Shown here piece after piece: positions 9,625-18,318 of a stretch of DNA of 64,000 bases; within the stretch, counting starts at the first letter, position 1, and every line of letters starts with the position of its first letter. The notes under the pieces were generated by a model. The model saw only the letters and a program-made list of their open reading frames with translations, searched no databases and was not told the origin of the DNA. Position numbers and translations under genes: made by a program. This stretch comes from Saprospirales bacterium GYS_P2D. GTDB taxonomy: Bacteria; Bacteroidota; Bacteroidia; Chitinophagales; Saprospiraceae. The stretch spans positions 985,586-1,049,585 of the forward strand of contig WUUP01000001.1 in NCBI GenBank assembly GCA_009833045.1, given 5' to 3'.

Positions 9625-10071
9625 CTACACATAGCGCTCATCATATGATATATCAAAATGCTCTAACAGACCCAGGTACTCTTCTTTAAAACTATACTTC
9701 TGATGATGAAGCTCTTGATCCTGTATATAGCGATACACTTTCGGCAATTGAGAATGACTATAAGTGAAAGCGCCATAACCCGATTGCCATTCAAAGCGCT
9801 CTCGTAGCCATTTCTTCTCATTGAGAAACTTAGACGAGTTACTTTTGATATCACGGACGAGCTCTGATAGGGCGACAGATGGCTTCATACCTAATAGAAT
9901 ATGTACATGATCTGCTACTCCATTTACGATGATTGATTTATGCCCTTTTGCAGAGACAATACCAGACACATAGCTGAACAGCTCACTTCTCCATTCAGAA
10001 GATAAAAGTGCTCGCCTACCCTTTACCGAAAAAATGATGTGTATATATAGCTGTGTATATGCCCCTGCCAT
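9625..10071 (-). CDS. REP-associated tyrosine transposase (IS200/IS605-like, Y1 HUH family)
   Basis: 148 residues from the ATG at 10071 (MAGAYTQLYIHI). The HUH motif is visible as DHVHILLG with H55 and H57, and the probable nucleophile is Y115 in YRYIQDQELHH. Length and motif order match single-domain TnpA-REP/RAYT proteins, which cut and join single-stranded DNA at REP hairpins. The gene is intact and flanked on both sides by inverted copies of CCCTGAAAGGG palindromes, its likely substrates. It separates the S24 repressor gene from the polymerase gene, so it seems to have entered an older operon. Confidence 0.9.
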   Translation of the reverse strand: MAGAYTQLYIHIIFSVKGRRALLSSEWRSELFSYVSGIVSAKGHKSIIVNGVADHVHILLGMKPSVALSELVRDIKSNSSKFLNEKKWLRERFEWQSGYGAFTYSHSQLPKVYRYIQDQELHHQKYSFKEEYLGLLEHFDISYDERYV

Positions 10072-10087
10072 AATCACTGATTTTATA

Positions 10088-10150
10088 TCACCCTTTCAGG
10101 GTTTTTTGCTTTTATACTGGTCTATCTATAATAATGTCATCCCTTCAGGA
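10088..10150 (-). repeat. REP-like palindromes, right flank of transposase
   Basis: ATCACCCTTTCAGGG at 10087-10101 and ATGTCATCCCTTCAGGA at 10134-10150 are reverse complements of the copies on the left of the transposase. Pairs on each side with opposite orientation form a REP/BIME-like arrangement. Confidence 0.75.
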
Positions 10151-10263
10151 TTCTTTAGTCTCGATATGAATCCACGACTACTCGTGAGATATCATTCTCC
10201 GTCATTTTATTCATCATTTACTCTGGCTCTTTATATGACTATTCTTTGCGTCCTCTGCGTCTA

Positions 10264-11046
10264 CTACTTCTTCTTTAGGCTATCCACATCGGCTTTGAGC
10301 TGCATGACGATCTGACTGAGCTGCTGGATATCCGACTCCTGTCGCTCCTCCTGATCGGGTAGCGTAAAGCTGATATAGGCTAAACTCCGCCATGCCTCAA
10401 CCAGCTCATGTACTGGTAGCGTATAGGGCTCATAGAGTACATTATCCGACTTGAGCAGGAGCTCTCCCTCCTCCTCTCGCCAGACTCGTTTATAGACGAG
10501 GCCCTGTGACTGTGTGATGAGGATGTGACTCTCTCCCTCTTTCATCTCTTGCCAATTGTCCACATACTCACAGATCACATAGCTCCCATCAGGGATCGGC
10601 AGCATACTGTCTCCCTCTATCTGAAAGAGGCGATAGCTCTTATCCGGATATAGCTCTGGAATCGGCAGGGTGAATTTTGGCAAATCTCGTATATAATCAG
10701 GGTCAGCATATCCATGCGTATAGCCAGCACGTGCACTGACAGGTACGATGGATATCTGCTCCTGATCCTGTTGGTCTATTACGATGGGTAGGATGCGGAG
10801 TGTCTTACCAACCACGTCGACACTCGGCGCATCAATACCCTTTCTCAGGTCCTGATTAATCATCTGGTCTAAGGATAGCTCAAAGAGATAGGCCAGCTTT
10901 TGGATGGTCTCGATCTTGGGCTCTGCCCGCTGCTCCTCATAGGCACCTATGATGGATCGAGTCACACCGATACGCTCCGCCAGCTCCGCCTGCGTATATC
11001 CTTTTTGCTTCCTCAGATGCTTTATATTCTGATTGAGATAACTCAT
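10264..11046 (-). CDS. XRE-family repressor with S24 (LexA-like) autoprotease domain
   Basis: 260 residues. An N-terminal helix-turn-helix (about 6-60, LRKQKGYTQAELAERIGVTR) is followed by an S24 peptidase domain. The probable self-cleavage site is A107-G108 (SARAGY), the nucleophile Ser147 in EGDSMLP and the general base Lys186 in LVYKRVW. RecA-stimulated cleavage of such CI/LexA-type repressors derepresses damage genes. It is the first gene of the block holding the Y-family polymerase, SRAP and dnaE2 genes and is divergent from the oxidoreductase gene. Repeated TTAGC/GCTAA dyads in its upstream region are likely operators, which suggests autoregulation. A short coiled-coil-like tail ends the protein. 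Confidence 0.92.
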   Translation of the reverse strand: MSYLNQNIKHLRKQKGYTQAELAERIGVTRSIIGAYEEQRAEPKIETIQKLAYLFELSLDQMINQDLRKGIDAPSVDVVGKTLRILPIVIDQQDQEQISIVPVSARAGYTHGYADPDYIRDLPKFTLPIPELYPDKSYRLFQIEGDSMLPIPDGSYVICEYVDNWQEMKEGESHILITQSQGLVYKRVWREEEGELLLKSDNVLYEPYTLPVHELVEAWRSLAYISFTLPDQEERQESDIQQLSQIVMQLKADVDSLKKK

Positions 11047-11071
11047 AAGACGAATATATATCTAATTTTAT

Positions 11072-11113
11072 TAGCATGCTATTATTTTTAGCATTGAGCT
11101 AATTAAATTAGCT
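11072..11113. promoter_or_regulatory. Cluster of TTAGC/GCTAA dyads, probable operators of the S24 repressor
   Basis: Three overlapping or adjacent palindromes lie 25-70 bases upstream of the repressor ATG: TAGCATGCTA (11072-11081), TTAGCATTGAGCTAA (11088-11102) and GCTAATTAAATTAGC (11098-11112). All use the half-site TTAGC or its complement, two with five-base spacers. Position and dyad symmetry suggest binding sites for the dimeric XRE repressor. Confidence 0.6.
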
Positions 11114-11187
11114 TTTGGCCTAAGTCAATATTTGATTAATCATAAATCAAAAAGCTCAAACTTGTTTTTGCTCATATCTGGGATACC

Positions 11188-11210
11188 TTTAGCATGCCGA
11201 ACAGGCTAAA
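11188..11210. promoter_or_regulatory. Fourth TTTAGC...GCTAAA dyad in the divergent region
   Basis: TTTAGC and GCTAAA are separated by 11 bases, about 60 bases upstream of the oxidoreductase start at 11270. It shares half-sites with the cluster at 11072-11113, so the same repressor could control the divergent gene. Spacing differs, which lowers confidence. Confidence 0.4.
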
Positions 11211-11269
11211 AGAACGATCCGTTTTCACAAGCTTCTATCCGCCTATTTTGAATAGGTATAAAACACATC

Positions 11270-12289
11270 ATGATACAGCGACAAGTCTATCGCCTCAAAG
11301 CAGGTAATATTAACAGATTAAAAATCACATCAGAAGATCTGCCGGAGCCAGCAGAAGACGAAGTCCAAATAAAAATTCACGCCATAGGGCTCAACTTCGC
11401 CGATGTATTCGCCATATTAGGACTGTATAGTGCTACACCAGACGGGCCATTCATCCCTGGATTAGAGTATGCGGGTGAGATCATCGCCACTGGTAGTCAG
11501 GTGACAGCTCATCAGATCGGTGACCGTATCATGGGCGTCACACGATTTGGAGCCTATACGACTCATCTGAATATCAATCCCTCATATATACTGCCACTAC
11601 CTGATGACTGGTGCTATGCTGATGGGGCCTCCTACTTAGTACAAGTCCTCACGGCCTACTATGGACTCAGAACTCTGGGAAATTTGCAACCAAAACATAC
11701 TATACTGATACACTCTGCGGCTGGCGGCGTAGGTATCTGGGCCAATCGAATCTGCAAAGCCGTAGGCGCATATACCATTGGCACCATAGGAGGCGCACAA
11801 AAAATCAAGCTACTCGAAGCAGAAAAGTATAATGACTATATCGTCCGTGATCCTAAAACATTCAAAACTCAACTAAACACTAAATTACAAGGAAGAGGGC
11901 TGGATATCATCATGGAGTGCATAGGTGGAAAGGTCATGAAGATTGGATTTGAAGCATTAGCCCCGATGGGTAGGCATGTCGTATATGGCTCAGCGCACTA
12001 TGGTAATACCGCCAGCCGGCCGAACTACCTAAAACTAATCCCAAAATATCTCACTCGCCCACGACTGGATCCACAAAATATGATCAAACAAAACAAGTCT
12101 GTGATGGCTTTTAATCTGATCTATCTTTTTGAGAATGTAGATATAATGCATGAACTCCTGACAGAACTCAAGGCGCTACATCTCGGAAAACCAATCATCG
12201 GGCATCAATACAGCTACACAGAGCTCCCCAAGGCCATACGAGAGTTTCAATCTGGAAAGACAATGGGGAAGGTGATAATTAATGTCTAA
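11270..12289 (+). CDS. MDR-family quinone oxidoreductase / zinc-type alcohol dehydrogenase-like protein
   Basis: 339 residues of the medium-chain dehydrogenase/reductase superfamily. An N-terminal GroES-like domain (GLNFADVFAILGLY) is followed by a Rossmann fold with the NADPH-binding pattern SAAGGVGIWANRICKAVGA near residue 150. Zinc-ligand cysteines are not evident, so it fits the zinc-independent quinone reductase/VAT-1-like branch. It probably reduces quinones or reactive enones with NADPH in the cytoplasm. It is divergent from the S24 repressor gene, sharing an operator-rich intergenic region, and is followed about 60 bases later by the thioredoxin-like gene. Confidence 0.85.
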   Translation: MIQRQVYRLKAGNINRLKITSEDLPEPAEDEVQIKIHAIGLNFADVFAILGLYSATPDGPFIPGLEYAGEIIATGSQVTAHQIGDRIMGVTRFGAYTTHLNINPSYILPLPDDWCYADGASYLVQVLTAYYGLRTLGNLQPKHTILIHSAAGGVGIWANRICKAVGAYTIGTIGGAQKIKLLEAEKYNDYIVRDPKTFKTQLNTKLQGRGLDIIMECIGGKVMKIGFEALAPMGRHVVYGSAHYGNTASRPNYLKLIPKYLTRPRLDPQNMIKQNKSVMAFNLIYLFENVDIMHELLTELKALHLGKPIIGHQYSYTELPKAIREFQSGKTMGKVIINV

Positions 12290-12351
12290 GCTGACAACTT
12301 CAAACTATTACACAGTGTTTGTATCATTGTAATCGAAAAAAGACAACAAAA

Positions 12352-12903
12352 ATGGCACTCACAGAATCTAACATGCTACCGATAGGCACTAAGGCTCCTA
12401 ACTTTCATATCCGAGATGTGATCAGCAATAACTACTATAGCCTTGATGATCTCAAGTCGGACAAAGCTACGGTGATCATGTTCATCTGCAATCACTGCCC
12501 ATTCGTCATACATGTCAATCCTGAGATCGTACGCATCGCCAATGAGTACAAGAATAAAGGCGTATCGTTCATCGCTATCAGCTCCAATGATGTGGAAAAC
12601 TATCCAGAGGATGCTCCTGACAAAATGAGCATTGTCGCTAAGGTCCTGCGATTTCCGTTCCCCTATCTATATGACAAGTATCAGGAAGTGGCTAAGGCCT
12701 ATGATGCTGCCTGTACGCCTGATTTCTATGTATTCGACGGAGAGATGCAGCTCAGCTATCGAGGTCGTCTTGACTCTTCTCGCCCTGGCAATGACATCCC
12801 ACTCACAGGAGAAGATCTACGTAATGCCATAGATAAGACACTCGCTGGAGAAGCTATAGATCCTCAGTACCCAAGCGCAGGGTGCAATATTAAGTGGAAG
12901 TGA
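12352..12903 (+). CDS. Thioredoxin-like (AhpC/TSA-fold) protein
   Basis: 183 residues from the ATG at 12352 (MALTESNMLP); an upstream in-frame ATG at 12319 is less likely because this one starts the conserved region. The fold is peroxiredoxin/thioredoxin-like with a CNHC motif (C46, C49) after the second beta strand and a TPDFYVFD cis-proline segment. The redox partner is unknown; cytoplasmic location is likely as no signal peptide is seen. It follows the quinone oxidoreductase gene in the same direction. Confidence 0.85.
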   Translation: MALTESNMLPIGTKAPNFHIRDVISNNYYSLDDLKSDKATVIMFICNHCPFVIHVNPEIVRIANEYKNKGVSFIAISSNDVENYPEDAPDKMSIVAKVLRFPFPYLYDKYQEVAKAYDAACTPDFYVFDGEMQLSYRGRLDSSRPGNDIPLTGEDLRNAIDKTLAGEAIDPQYPSAGCNIKWK

Positions 12904-12923
12904 TAGAGGCAATACACAAAATT

Positions 12924-13157
12924 TTATCGACTAATAAACCACTTTACTAATCGCAGCCCTCCCAACAACACTAAAGTAATTCCTGCTATAAGGCACAGCC
13001 AATAAGTAAAACTTACTCCCCACCAATCTTCATAATAGTCAGCTCCAGGAGCACTGACGATATGGTAAGTGTCTTGGACTGACCAATGAACGAAAAGACA
13101 AATAGCTCCCAAAATGAGACTCATCAGTGCCTTCTCGAGCTCAGTAGCATACCTCAC
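12924..13157 (-). CDS. Small membrane protein, function unknown
   Basis: 77 residues with two clear hydrophobic segments (LMSLILGAICLFVHW and LCLIAGITLVLLGGLRLV). The start overlaps the stop of the upstream TspO-like gene by four bases, indicating translational coupling. No family was recognised. Confidence 0.6.
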   Translation of the reverse strand: MRYATELEKALMSLILGAICLFVHWSVQDTYHIVSAPGADYYEDWWGVSFTYWLCLIAGITLVLLGGLRLVKWFISR

Positions 13158-13900
13158 CCTTTCTTCACACTTACTCCTACTATCAGCCCTACGAACATCA
13201 CTACTACGCCGATAGCTGTATAGGCGATCATCGGGATCTCTCCCCAGTGTCGTATGGTCAGCGCCACGAATGCCCAGACGACGACTGCTGCATAGGGTCG
13301 ATCACTCTTGTGCCAAGCTACATGACCTGCTATAGCGGCTGCTACCAGAGACATTACTACTGTCCAGATCTCTTGGCTCAGCGGGCCTCCGGTCCAGCCA
13401 TAGTAGAGCAGAGCACTGGCCACATTGAGCACAGTAGCGAGTGTGATCCAGGCGAAATACACACTGAATACTGCTCGCTCTACCCAATATTGTCTGATAC
13501 CGTCTACTCTACTGATCGCTCTCAGCTCAGCATGGATGATCATCAGACTGATCAGCATCAGCACGATGACTCCTACAGATAAGATCAGCCAGTCATAGGA
13601 CGCACAGACGAGCCAGAGTCCATTGCAGACGACATTGATGGCATACCACAGGTGCACTTTGGACCAATGAACGTGCTGTGCTATCGGAGGACGAAAGAAA
13701 TGATAAATCGGAAACACAATCAATCCCAGATAGATGATACTCCATATCGCAAAAGCATATGGCTCAGGTACGATCAGAGGATTGATATCGGTACCTGTAT
13801 TCCCGACAGGATTAGGGCCCATGTATCCGAGACTCGTGAGGCCATAGAGTATGAGCATGACCATCATGGCCAGTAGTGAGATGTTGATTGTTCGCTTCAT
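13154..13900 (-). CDS. TspO/MBR-like tryptophan-rich membrane protein
   Basis: 248 residues, six or seven hydrophobic helices and many Trp residues. NPLIVPEPYAFAIWSIIY near residue 45 matches the Bacteroidota branch annotated as tryptophan-rich sensory protein, with the TspO-like P-x-x-x-F-x-x-W pattern. It is longer than the five-helix TspO (about 160 residues). The ligand is unknown; relatives bind tetrapyrroles or sterols. It is followed with a four-base overlap by the 77-residue membrane protein, and the GH109-like gene lies just upstream on the same strand. Confidence 0.75.
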   Translation of the reverse strand: MKRTINISLLAMMVMLILYGLTSLGYMGPNPVGNTGTDINPLIVPEPYAFAIWSIIYLGLIVFPIYHFFRPPIAQHVHWSKVHLWYAINVVCNGLWLVCASYDWLILSVGVIVLMLISLMIIHAELRAISRVDGIRQYWVERAVFSVYFAWITLATVLNVASALLYYGWTGGPLSQEIWTVVMSLVAAAIAGHVAWHKSDRPYAAVVVWAFVALTIRHWGEIPMIAYTAIGVVVMFVGLIVGVSVKKG

Positions 13901-13907
13901 ATCTATA

Positions 13908-15302
13908 CTAACCCGTGATGACCTCGGTTGTTCCTGCTCCTCGCAGCGATATGTCTACAGGGCTATTGCTACGCCATGCTCCACGGGTGAAATCCGGGAT
14001 ATCTATTGACCTCGATCGGTCGGCTACCGAGCGCTCACTGAGTGGTGCGATGGCACTCCAGAGTGCAGCGTCATACACATCTTGATCCAGCGATAGACCA
14101 TGTCGCAGGCAGTCGATCAGACGCCAGTCCATGATGAAATCCATACCTCCATGTCCGCCAATCTGTTTAGCGAGATCACCGACCTTTTGGACAATCTCTG
14201 GTGTGTACTCTTTTTTGAGCTGCTCCATTTCTTCTTCTGTTTTCCACTTATGCTCGGTGGCGATACGAGATGGACTTGGGTATTTGCGAGCGATACCTTT
14301 AGTACCGCTGAGCAGGTGGATACGGGAGTAGGGACGGATCGTACTGACATCATGTTGTATCATGATGGTTTTTCCTTTTTCGGTTTTAACCATGGTAGTA
14401 TTCATATTTCCTCGATAGTGCTCGTAGGCATATCGATTGAAGGTAGCATCCTCTCCAGCTAAGCGGATCGCCTCTGGCCGCATCGAGAAGTCCGCAGATG
14501 AAATAGAGGTCAAAAAGTCCATCCGATCTCCCCGATTGATATTCATCGCCCAGCAGACCGGCCCCAGGCCATGTGTGGGATATAGATTACCGTTTCGATT
14601 GGCATTTTCATCCAGCCGCCAAAAGCCCTGATAGCCACCATCTGCCTCTTTCATGAAGTTGAGCCAGACCAGATCATGTATATAGGCACACTCCGCATGC
14701 ACGAGCTCACCGAAGTATCCCTGTCGGGCCATATTGATCGTTTGTAGCTCAAAGAAGTCATAGCAGCAGTTCTCGAGCATCATACAGTGTCGCTCAGTTC
14801 GCTCAGAGGTTTCTACCAGCTGCCAGCACTCATCGATAGTGACCGCAGCGGGCACTTCCGTCGCAGCATGTTTATCATGCTCCATCGCATAGACAGCCAT
14901 TGGGGTATGCCAGTTCCACGGAGTACAGATATAGATGAGATCGATATCCTCTCGCTCACAAACTTTCTTCCACTCCATTGATCCTCCGTAGTATAGATCA
15001 GGATCATGAGAAGTGCCCGCCAGTATTTCTTTAGCCTCCTTAGCTTTTTCTTCACGCAGATCGCAGAGGGCTTTGATCTCTACTCCTTGGATTTTGCTGA
15101 GACGCTTTACGGCACCCGGACCTCGCATCCCGAGACCGATGATCCCGATACGTACCACATTCATGGCCGGGGCAGCATATCCAGACATATTTTGCTGTGG
15201 CGAATGTGCTACATCACTACCATTGGCGAAAGCCACTCCTGTACTCATAGCAGCGATGCCGACCGCTCCTGTCTTCTTGATGAATGATCTCCGACTGTCC
15301 AT
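13908..15302 (-). CDS. Gfo/Idh/MocA-family protein, glycosyl hydrolase 109-like, Tat-exported
   Basis: 464 residues. A Tat signal (RRSFIKKTGAVG) begins the protein. The Rossmann NAD-binding motif GIIGLGMRGPGAV follows, then EVPAAVTIDECW and THGLGPVCWAMNINRGDR, which are characteristic of the GH109 branch that cleaves alpha-N-acetylgalactosaminides through an NAD-dependent redox mechanism. The length matches that branch. Export through Tat fits folding around NAD before secretion. The exact sugar substrate cannot be read from sequence. The TspO-like gene follows after a seven-base gap. Confidence 0.85.
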   Translation of the reverse strand: MDSRRSFIKKTGAVGIAAMSTGVAFANGSDVAHSPQQNMSGYAAPAMNVVRIGIIGLGMRGPGAVKRLSKIQGVEIKALCDLREEKAKEAKEILAGTSHDPDLYYGGSMEWKKVCEREDIDLIYICTPWNWHTPMAVYAMEHDKHAATEVPAAVTIDECWQLVETSERTERHCMMLENCCYDFFELQTINMARQGYFGELVHAECAYIHDLVWLNFMKEADGGYQGFWRLDENANRNGNLYPTHGLGPVCWAMNINRGDRMDFLTSISSADFSMRPEAIRLAGEDATFNRYAYEHYRGNMNTTMVKTEKGKTIMIQHDVSTIRPYSRIHLLSGTKGIARKYPSPSRIATEHKWKTEEEMEQLKKEYTPEIVQKVGDLAKQIGGHGGMDFIMDWRLIDCLRHGLSLDQDVYDAALWSAIAPLSERSVADRSRSIDIPDFTRGAWRSNSPVDISLRGAGTTEVITG

Positions 15303-15347
15303 ATCGTATTTTATTTAGTGAGTAGTAAGATAATGGTTTCGAGCAGT

Positions 15348-15824
15348 TTAGTCCCTATCCAGTGTTTTTGCTAAAGCTTCAAATAGACTTCCCTTGCTGA
15401 TTTGGCAGCCTTGCTCGAGCATTTTGTAGATTTCTGCTTCACGACTCGGGTGATAGGCCTTACTCGTGCGATAGATTTCCAGATCTTTAGGTGGATCATT
15501 TTTAGCACGCTCCACACCTGTGGGTGTACTTAGGTCGGCATCTGGGCTGGCCGTATCCATAGCGATCAGGGTGATCTTCTCTGCATCACATTTGAATGTC
15601 TTGACCGATGTCCGGCTATAGTGATCGATATACTGGATATCTCGCAGGATCTTCTCAAATACTACATCGCTGAATAGCTCCGTCATTTTCTCTGCTTTCT
15701 CCACATCTGCTGACTTCATTTTCTCCCAGTCCTCTCCAGTGATCCCATTGATGATGAGAAAGTCTATGAATTCCTTCTCCATGGATTCTAATTCATCTTT
15801 TGTCAGCTTGCGATACTTAGCCAT
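15348..15824 (-). CDS. DUF6495-family conserved protein
   Basis: 158 residues, soluble and charged, beginning MAKYRKLTKDELESMEKEF and including GITGEDWEKM. I recognise this as the Bacteroidota-specific family annotated DUF6495, function unknown. No catalytic motif is evident. It lies upstream of the GH109-like gene on the same strand with a 45-base gap. Confidence 0.7.
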   Translation of the reverse strand: MAKYRKLTKDELESMEKEFIDFLIINGITGEDWEKMKSADVEKAEKMTELFSDVVFEKILRDIQYIDHYSRTSVKTFKCDAEKITLIAMDTASPDADLSTPTGVERAKNDPPKDLEIYRTSKAYHPSREAEIYKMLEQGCQISKGSLFEALAKTLDRD

Positions 15825-15910
15825 TTATTCCTTCGTTTTAATGCCGCCTAACTTAGGATTTTATTTCAGATCGATGGTAACATGTCGATCCTCATTTTCG
15901 TTATTGCACC

Positions 15911-16438
15911 ATGCGATTATTGCTTTTCACACTTGGTTTATTTTCACTATGCTGCTCATGGTCATCTTGCGTCACAGAGGGCGGAGAGGTTCTATTTGAT
16001 GTAGATATCGAGGCAGACTTTGATATCGCTCCTGCGCTCAACACCTTTGAGACCTTCTATTTTCCAATTAATCGGGTACCTACTAATATTAGCGCTTTCG
16101 TCGGGACTACACAGCGAGATGCTATCGGTCGTATACTACCTGCGAGGGCTGATGTGACGGCAGTATTTACGGATATCGACTGGAGTATCGTGCAAGAAGT
16201 ATCAGTGTGGATGATCTCTACTCAGGATCCAGATCGACGTGCTGAGATATTTTATCAGGATCAGATTAGTTTAAATAATCAAAATGAGTTAAGATTGTTT
16301 AGCTCTAATAGTGAAGTGAGTGATATGATCTTTGAAGAAGCGGTCAATCTCGAGGTGCGCTTCAGATTTAGAAATATCACTCCAGGAGAGATTAGGAGCC
16401 GATTACAAATGAAATTTTTGGCCTTTGGAACAGAATGA
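15911..16438 (+). CDS. Putative lipoprotein, function unknown
   Basis: 175 residues with a lipoprotein-type signal: MRLLLFTLGLFSLCC followed by SWSSC with probable lipidated Cys20. The mature part is beta-rich with no recognised family. The next gene begins within or just after its end, so the two are probably co-transcribed. Confidence 0.6.
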   Translation: MRLLLFTLGLFSLCCSWSSCVTEGGEVLFDVDIEADFDIAPALNTFETFYFPINRVPTNISAFVGTTQRDAIGRILPARADVTAVFTDIDWSIVQEVSVWMISTQDPDRRAEIFYQDQISLNNQNELRLFSSNSEVSDMIFEEAVNLEVRFRFRNITPGEIRSRLQMKFLAFGTE

Positions 16439-16457
16439 ATCACAAGTATATCAGTAC

Positions 16458-16736
16458 ATGGTCGAGTTTGATGTGCCTCCACTCACAGAGGAGCTCATCC
16501 AGTTGATACCTGATCAGCGACATGAGATCGATAGATTATTCGTCGAGGGTAAACTGCTGTCCTATGCAGTATCTGAAGATCGTAGCAGAATATGGGCGGT
16601 GATGATGACTACGGACGAAGATGACCTCTTAGACTGTATATCTTCACTACCTATGTCTATATACATGGAGTATTATTATGAGGAGTTGATGTTTCACAAT
16701 AGTGTCCATCTCGTTCCTTCTATGTCATTGAATTAA
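16458..16736 (+). CDS. Muconolactone isomerase-like ferredoxin-fold small protein
   Basis: 92 residues from the ATG at 16458 (MVEFDVPPLTEELI); the frame could also start at a TTG at 16425, inside the preceding gene. The pattern of a first beta strand, DQRHEIDRLFVEGKLLSYAV and a final acidic strand resembles the muconolactone delta-isomerase/YCII-like dimeric alpha-beta fold. An enzymatic role is not shown. Confidence 0.6.
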   Translation: MVEFDVPPLTEELIQLIPDQRHEIDRLFVEGKLLSYAVSEDRSRIWAVMMTTDEDDLLDCISSLPMSIYMEYYYEELMFHNSVHLVPSMSLN

Positions 16737-16743
16737 TCTTCCC

Positions 16744-18213
16744 TTACTTTTCAAATTTTATCACCTTAGCTTCACGCTCAGCACTCTGAGGAGTCCGTAG
16801 ATTGTCCACATAGTACCAGGTCATCGATCCACCTGAAGCCCCCAGTCGTAGGACAGCGTAGCCATGATCACTGAGATTGATATAGTTGATATGTTGATTA
16901 GCCTGTATGAAGGCAGACTCGGCTATACTGACTGTATCCATACTTGTGTATTCGCTATAGTTAGCGCTGGTGATACTCGTCGTGCCAAACTCCCAAGCTC
17001 GCTGCTCTCCAGACTCATCATCAATGTCAAAGGCCCAAGAGCTATGCGTATCACCTGTCAAGAATATATTCTGATCCAGTTCTTGCTTAGCGAAAAAGTC
17101 GAGTATCTCCGCTTTCTCTGAGGGATATCCATCCCAAGCGTCGAGATTGACCTTACTATTAGTGTAAACGGCACTGACATCGAGATCAGCGAATATGACT
17201 TGATTGCCGATGACATTCCACTTAGCATCAGTGGTCAGTTCTTTTTTCAACCATGAGAGCTGCTCCGCTCCGAGCATTTTTTGATCATCAGAGATCTCCT
17301 CATAGGTCGCTGCTGGCTCTGTCCTCCCTTCTAATCTTTCATCCAGCATGATCACATTCGCCAGATCACCATAGCGAAAACTGCGATAGTGATGACCATC
17401 ATGCTCTCGGATAGGTATCCACTCATAGTAAACTTGCTTGGCCATGTCACGACGTTTGTAGAAGTCTCCTTCATCCTCCTGATGATTTTGAGCGCCATCA
17501 GTGTATACATTATTAGATACTTCATGATCGTCCCAGATACAGATCATCGGATGTGCCTGATGTACAGCCTGCAGATCAGGATCGAGTCGATACTGGCTAT
17601 ATCGTGTACGATAGTCCTCCAGCGTGATGATCTCATGAGGAGGCTCATGGATCCGCCCGATGGTCGTATCTCCATATCCTCCCGGCTCATACTCATAGAT
17701 ATAGTCTCCGAGATGGAGTACCATATCTACATCTCGCTCTGCCAAGTGTCTATAAGCATTGAAATAGCCCCACTCATAGTTACTACAGCTCACTACTGCC
17801 AGGCTCAGGCTATCCATGCCCTCCTCAGGTAGTGTCTGGGTATGACCTATCGGCGATGAGGCACCCAGTGCGTCAAACTGGTAATAATACTCCGTACCAG
17901 GCAGAAGATCAGTGACGTCGACTTTGACAGTATAGTTATTAGTGCTATCGACGAGGAGCTGACCGTCATACAGGGTATTGCTCATATCTGCTCGATCGGA
18001 CACTCGCCAGACGACATTGACAGCATGATGATGCGCAGGTGTCACCTTAGTCCATATGATCACTCGATCCTGTAGCGGATCACCTGAGGCTATACCATGA
18101 TAAAATGGCGCCAAGTCGGCATCATAGCCTGGATTCATCGGTAGCATTCCCTTCTCTTGGTCTTGACATGAGAGAAGCAGGACTAGGCAGCATGCACTTA
18201 GAAAATACTTCAT
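16744..18213 (-). CDS. phoD: PhoD-family alkaline phosphatase/phosphodiesterase, lipoprotein
   Basis: 489 residues. A lipoprotein signal (LVLLLSCQDQ, Cys16) anchors it in the envelope. The N-terminal PhoD domain includes HGIASGDPLQDRVIIWTK; metal-binding motifs follow in VVSCSNYEWG, HLGDYIYEY, WDDHEVSNN, GNQVIF and TGDTHSSW. These bind iron and calcium in characterised PhoD enzymes, which hydrolyse phosphate mono- and diesters outside the cell. No Pho-box-like site was identified. It is convergent with the small isomerase-like gene. Confidence 0.92.
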   Translation of the reverse strand: MKYFLSACCLVLLLSCQDQEKGMLPMNPGYDADLAPFYHGIASGDPLQDRVIIWTKVTPAHHHAVNVVWRVSDRADMSNTLYDGQLLVDSTNNYTVKVDVTDLLPGTEYYYQFDALGASSPIGHTQTLPEEGMDSLSLAVVSCSNYEWGYFNAYRHLAERDVDMVLHLGDYIYEYEPGGYGDTTIGRIHEPPHEIITLEDYRTRYSQYRLDPDLQAVHQAHPMICIWDDHEVSNNVYTDGAQNHQEDEGDFYKRRDMAKQVYYEWIPIREHDGHHYRSFRYGDLANVIMLDERLEGRTEPAATYEEISDDQKMLGAEQLSWLKKELTTDAKWNVIGNQVIFADLDVSAVYTNSKVNLDAWDGYPSEKAEILDFFAKQELDQNIFLTGDTHSSWAFDIDDESGEQRAWEFGTTSITSANYSEYTSMDTVSIAESAFIQANQHINYINLSDHGYAVLRLGASGGSMTWYYVDNLRTPQSAEREAKVIKFEK

Positions 18214-18318
18214 GGACTATATTTTATTTAGCTCCAGCTAAAGCTAATAGATAAATAGAAATCGATCGTATCTTTCTGATCTATAGGTATTAAGGAAAGT
18301 AAAAATGAGCTGAATATT

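Noticed and set aside
10034-10315. 93-residue plus-strand frame
   Set aside because: Runs through the REP-like repeats and the ends of two minus-strand genes; the MSPFQGF-like peptide is a repeat translation.
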